Both the position numbers and the translations under genes were made by a program. Under the pieces are notes generated by a model, which saw only the letters and a list, made by a program, of their open reading frames with translations, made no database searches and was not told the origin of the DNA. Positions 45,270 to 47,104 of a stretch of 47,104 nucleotides of DNA are shown here, in pieces. This stretch comes from an uncultured Burkholderiales bacterium (GTDB lineage: Bacteria > Pseudomonadota > Gammaproteobacteria > Burkholderiales > Burkholderiaceae_C): contig CAJAYT010000084.1 in assembly GCA_903949285.1 (NCBI GenBank), positions 1 to 47,104 on the forward strand, read 5' to 3'. Each line of letters opens with the position of its first letter. Within the stretch, counting starts at the first letter, position 1.

Positions 45270-46250
45270 TTAATGAAACACTTTGGCAAACCGCGTGTGC
45301 GCAGCACTTTGTAGACCAAACTCCACCACCAACGCTTTCAAACGCTCAGCAGCGCTTTTTTTCTTTTGCCCAGTGTATCGCGCCAAAATAATCTCATTTT
45401 TCATACTGTGCTCCCACCCAACCAACTCGGTCACCGTAAGACTGTAACCCTGGGATTCCAAGTAAAGGCAGCGAAGTACATTCGTGATTTGACTCCCAAA
45501 CTCCCGCGTATGTAGCGGATGCCTCCACAACTCAGCCAGTGGGGTGCGCGATAAAGCAAGCGCCTTAGACCCCCTCAACACGCCTGCCATCTCCGCTTGA
45601 CAACAAGGAACCAAGGCCATGAAGCGGGCGCTTTTTTCTAACCCAAAGGCAATAGCATCATCGGTTGCGCTGTCGCAGGCGTGAAGCGCGGTCACGATAT
45701 CGATTTGAGCGGGTAAGCCGCTTTGGTGTATGGCCTGATCAACACTCATATTCAAAAAAGTCATGCGCTCGAACCCTAACTTACCCGCCAGGGTCTGGGA
45801 AGCTCCAACCAAATCTGCGCGCGTCTCAATGCCGTAAACATGGGCTTGCAAGGAGCCTCCCGCTTGATCCCATTTGTTTTTAATCAGCAAATCATAAAGA
45901 ATAAAACCTAAATATGATTTCCCTGCACCGTGATCGGCAATGGTGAGCACGGGAGGGACTGCTGGCTTTTTATCATTCGCATCAACTGTTTCGAAGGGAT
46001 GGTTTGTTTTTCGCTCGACAATTTCATGGATTCCGGACTCAATAAACTGAGTCAAATGATAGACCTGTTTAAGTTTTCGGCGTGAGTCCTGATTCATTCG
46101 TCCCTCTCGCGTCAAAATATGTAGCTCTTTTAAAAGCTCCAAGGACTGCCCCGAGCGAAGACCAAGCTCCTCCTCCAAGCTCTTTGGCGCGGCGCGGTCT
46201 CCCCCGGCGCTGGCTTGAGTGGATTGTTTTTGTGTCTTATTTTTTGACAT
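45270..46250 (-). CDS. SAM-dependent methyltransferase-like protein (Methyltransf_32-like)
   Basis: A protein of about 326 residues. The N-terminal part is Lys/Gln-rich, then helical. The Rossmann-like core starts at VLTIADHGAGKSYLGFILYDLL, a SAM-binding glycine loop variant, continues with HVYGIETRADLVGAS, and has DIVTALHACDSATDDAIAFG and ALVPCCQAEM, which are typical of the Methyltransf_32/GSTCD-C type. The substrate is unknown. I chose the ATG at 46250, just after the DUF1415 stop (46255); upstream in-frame ATGs at 46268 and 46316 would overlap it. Confidence 0.78.
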   Translation of the reverse strand: MSKNKTQKQSTQASAGGDRAAPKSLEEELGLRSGQSLELLKELHILTREGRMNQDSRRKLKQVYHLTQFIESGIHEIVERKTNHPFETVDANDKKPAVPPVLTIADHGAGKSYLGFILYDLLIKNKWDQAGGSLQAHVYGIETRADLVGASQTLAGKLGFERMTFLNMSVDQAIHQSGLPAQIDIVTALHACDSATDDAIAFGLEKSARFMALVPCCQAEMAGVLRGSKALALSRTPLAELWRHPLHTREFGSQITNVLRCLYLESQGYSLTVTELVGWEHSMKNEIILARYTGQKKKSAAERLKALVVEFGLQSAAHTRFAKVFH

Positions 46251-46254
46251 ATCT

Positions 46255-46845
46255 TTAGTTCTTGACATTGCTAGGGGGCACGCCAGCGGGGAGTTGCAAA
46301 ATAGAGTGCAACTCATCCCACCCCATATCTCTCAACATTCTCTGATTGCGTCCCACAATCGATTCAGCACTTAGCCCTGAATTGCGAGCGCGCTCGATAC
46401 TATCTTCCCTTAAAAGATGTAGCGTTGGGTAAGGCGATCTATTGGTTGCATTGGCAGCGTCATTGGGGTCGGAGCCTGCGAATTCATACTGCGGATGAAA
46501 GTCTGCCAACTGCAACACCCCCCTCACCCCAAGTGCCTTAAGTCTTTTTCGACAAGACTCGACCAGGAAGTGAAAATCTAAGAAGTCACCGTCCAGGCCT
46601 GGCAAGATCAGTAGTGTTGTCTCAATTACCGTTGGATCCGAATCTCTTAACAACCCTAATTCACTGTCCAAGCACTGCGTCACTAAGCCTTGCTCACGCT
46701 CAGCGCAAACTACGTAGCGAATCAATCCCTTATTTAGCACAGGCTTGGCAAAGGGGCACAACTGTAGTCCAACCACGACTCGCTCCACCCAAAGCCTTGT
46801 TCGGTGAATGATGAGGTCTGTGCTTTGAGGATCCAGTAGGGTCAT
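46255..46845 (-). CDS. DUF1415 family protein
   Basis: A 196-residue protein with the DUF1415 signature WVERVVVGLQLCPFAKPV near the N-terminus. It also has LILPGLDGDFLDFHFLVE, LQLADFHPQYEFAGSDPNDAANATNRSPYPTLHLLREDSIERA and a C-terminal NQRMLRDMGWDEL. The function of the family is unknown; conserved Cys, His and Arg residues suggest an enzyme. It lies in tandem with the methyltransferase-like gene downstream and dgt upstream. Confidence 0.9.
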   Translation of the reverse strand: MTLLDPQSTDLIIHRTRLWVERVVVGLQLCPFAKPVLNKGLIRYVVCAEREQGLVTQCLDSELGLLRDSDPTVIETTLLILPGLDGDFLDFHFLVESCRKRLKALGVRGVLQLADFHPQYEFAGSDPNDAANATNRSPYPTLHLLREDSIERARNSGLSAESIVGRNQRMLRDMGWDELHSILQLPAGVPPSNVKN

Positions 46846-46916
46846 TGTTGTTTAGATTTTGATGTTCTCAATTGCACCAAGTAAGAAATTTCTCACGCTG
46901 CGCACCCACACATCCC

Positions 46917-47104
46917 TCACAATGGACTTGTCTGTAATTGAGCGCTGGAGGCGCAAAGCCTGACGTGCTCCGCACCCGCAAAGCGGTCCGTCATTCCTGC
47001 AATGTAATCTGACACCGCTCGGTATACATTAGTCCTTGATTGATAGTAAGGAGGCATCTCCCTAGGGTTTTTTGTGTACGCGTGAAAGAGATCTGTCACT
47101 ACCC
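46917..47104 (-). CDS. dgt: Deoxyguanosinetriphosphate triphosphohydrolase, C-terminal part (cut by window edge)
   Basis: The last 62 or so residues of a dGTPase-type HD hydrolase, which cleaves dGTP to deoxyguanosine and triphosphate. LFHAYTKNPREMPPYYQ and VSDYIAGMTDRFAGAEHVRL are the family C-terminal hallmark. The frame runs off the window end, so the HD catalytic motifs are not visible. The last residues (CASSAQLQTSPL) are a non-conserved tail. Confidence 0.85.
   Translation of the reverse strand, partial: VVTDLFHAYTKNPREMPPYYQSRTNVYRAVSDYIAGMTDRFAGAEHVRLCASSAQLQTSPL

Noticed and set aside
1..47104. CRISPR arrays, prophage, toxin-antitoxin or defence systems
   Set aside because: No regularly spaced direct repeats, integrase, phage structural genes or paired small toxin/antitoxin frames were found anywhere in the window.

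Overview
The window is a stretch of housekeeping chromosome from a betaproteobacterium, most likely order Burkholderiales and probably a Comamonadaceae-like freshwater lineage of moderate-to-low GC. I infer this from the protein families and the gene order: rplU divergent from ispB, coaE-zapD-yacG opposite a Nudix gene and a DUF815 ATPase, petABC-sspAB, and a long mla-yadGH-ibaG-murA-his-hinT-tat-degS co-oriented run. The genus is not determinable from sequence reading alone.

Layout. 1-4012: start of rplU (minus), then a plus-strand set: ispB, a small orphan lipoprotein gene behind an extremely AT-rich promoter region, coaE, zapD and yacG. 4063-6782: minus-strand Nudix hydrolase, DUF815 AAA ATPase and argJ. 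7011-9587: a TPR/glycosyltransferase-like fusion protein, a small orphan winged-helix regulator and a 360-base gene-free stretch ending in the secA terminator. 9588-13001: secA, divergent dciA, and tRNA-Thr(UGU). 13141-17391: cytochrome bc1 (petABC) with sspA and sspB downstream. 17668-22461: pdxA, Nif3-like protein, DegS-like periplasmic protease, tatCBA. 22559-30524: hinT and a near-complete histidine cluster (hisG D C B H A F I E order of transcription). 30533-37770: murA, ibaG, a YadGH-type ABC exporter, and the complete mlaFEDACB phospholipid-transport operon, all transcribed towards lower coordinates. 37944-44346: glutamate synthase gltD and gltB. 44519-47104: a divergent REP-associated-transposase-like gene, a SAM methyltransferase, a DUF1415 protein and the 3' end of dgt.

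The run from mlaF (37770) down to the degS-like gene (20806) is transcribed in one direction with many 4-base stop/start overlaps (hisG/hisD, hisD/hisC, mlaF/mlaE, mlaD/mlaA, mlaC/mlaB, ATPase/permease), so translational coupling is likely within sub-operons. Themes are envelope building (IspB, MurA, Mla, Tat, SecA), respiration (bc1), and nitrogen/amino-acid anabolism (GltBD, His, ArgJ).

I see no CRISPR array, prophage, toxin-antitoxin pair, defence island or biosynthetic cluster. The less ordinary material is: a RAYT-like transposase next to gltB that has lost the first histidine of its HUH motif and lies near a REP-like palindrome; an orphan wHTH gene with an inverted repeat in its leader; the lipoprotein gene sitting where pilBCD is often found in relatives; the TPR-GT fusion; and several unusually perfect inverted repeats at operon ends and promoters.
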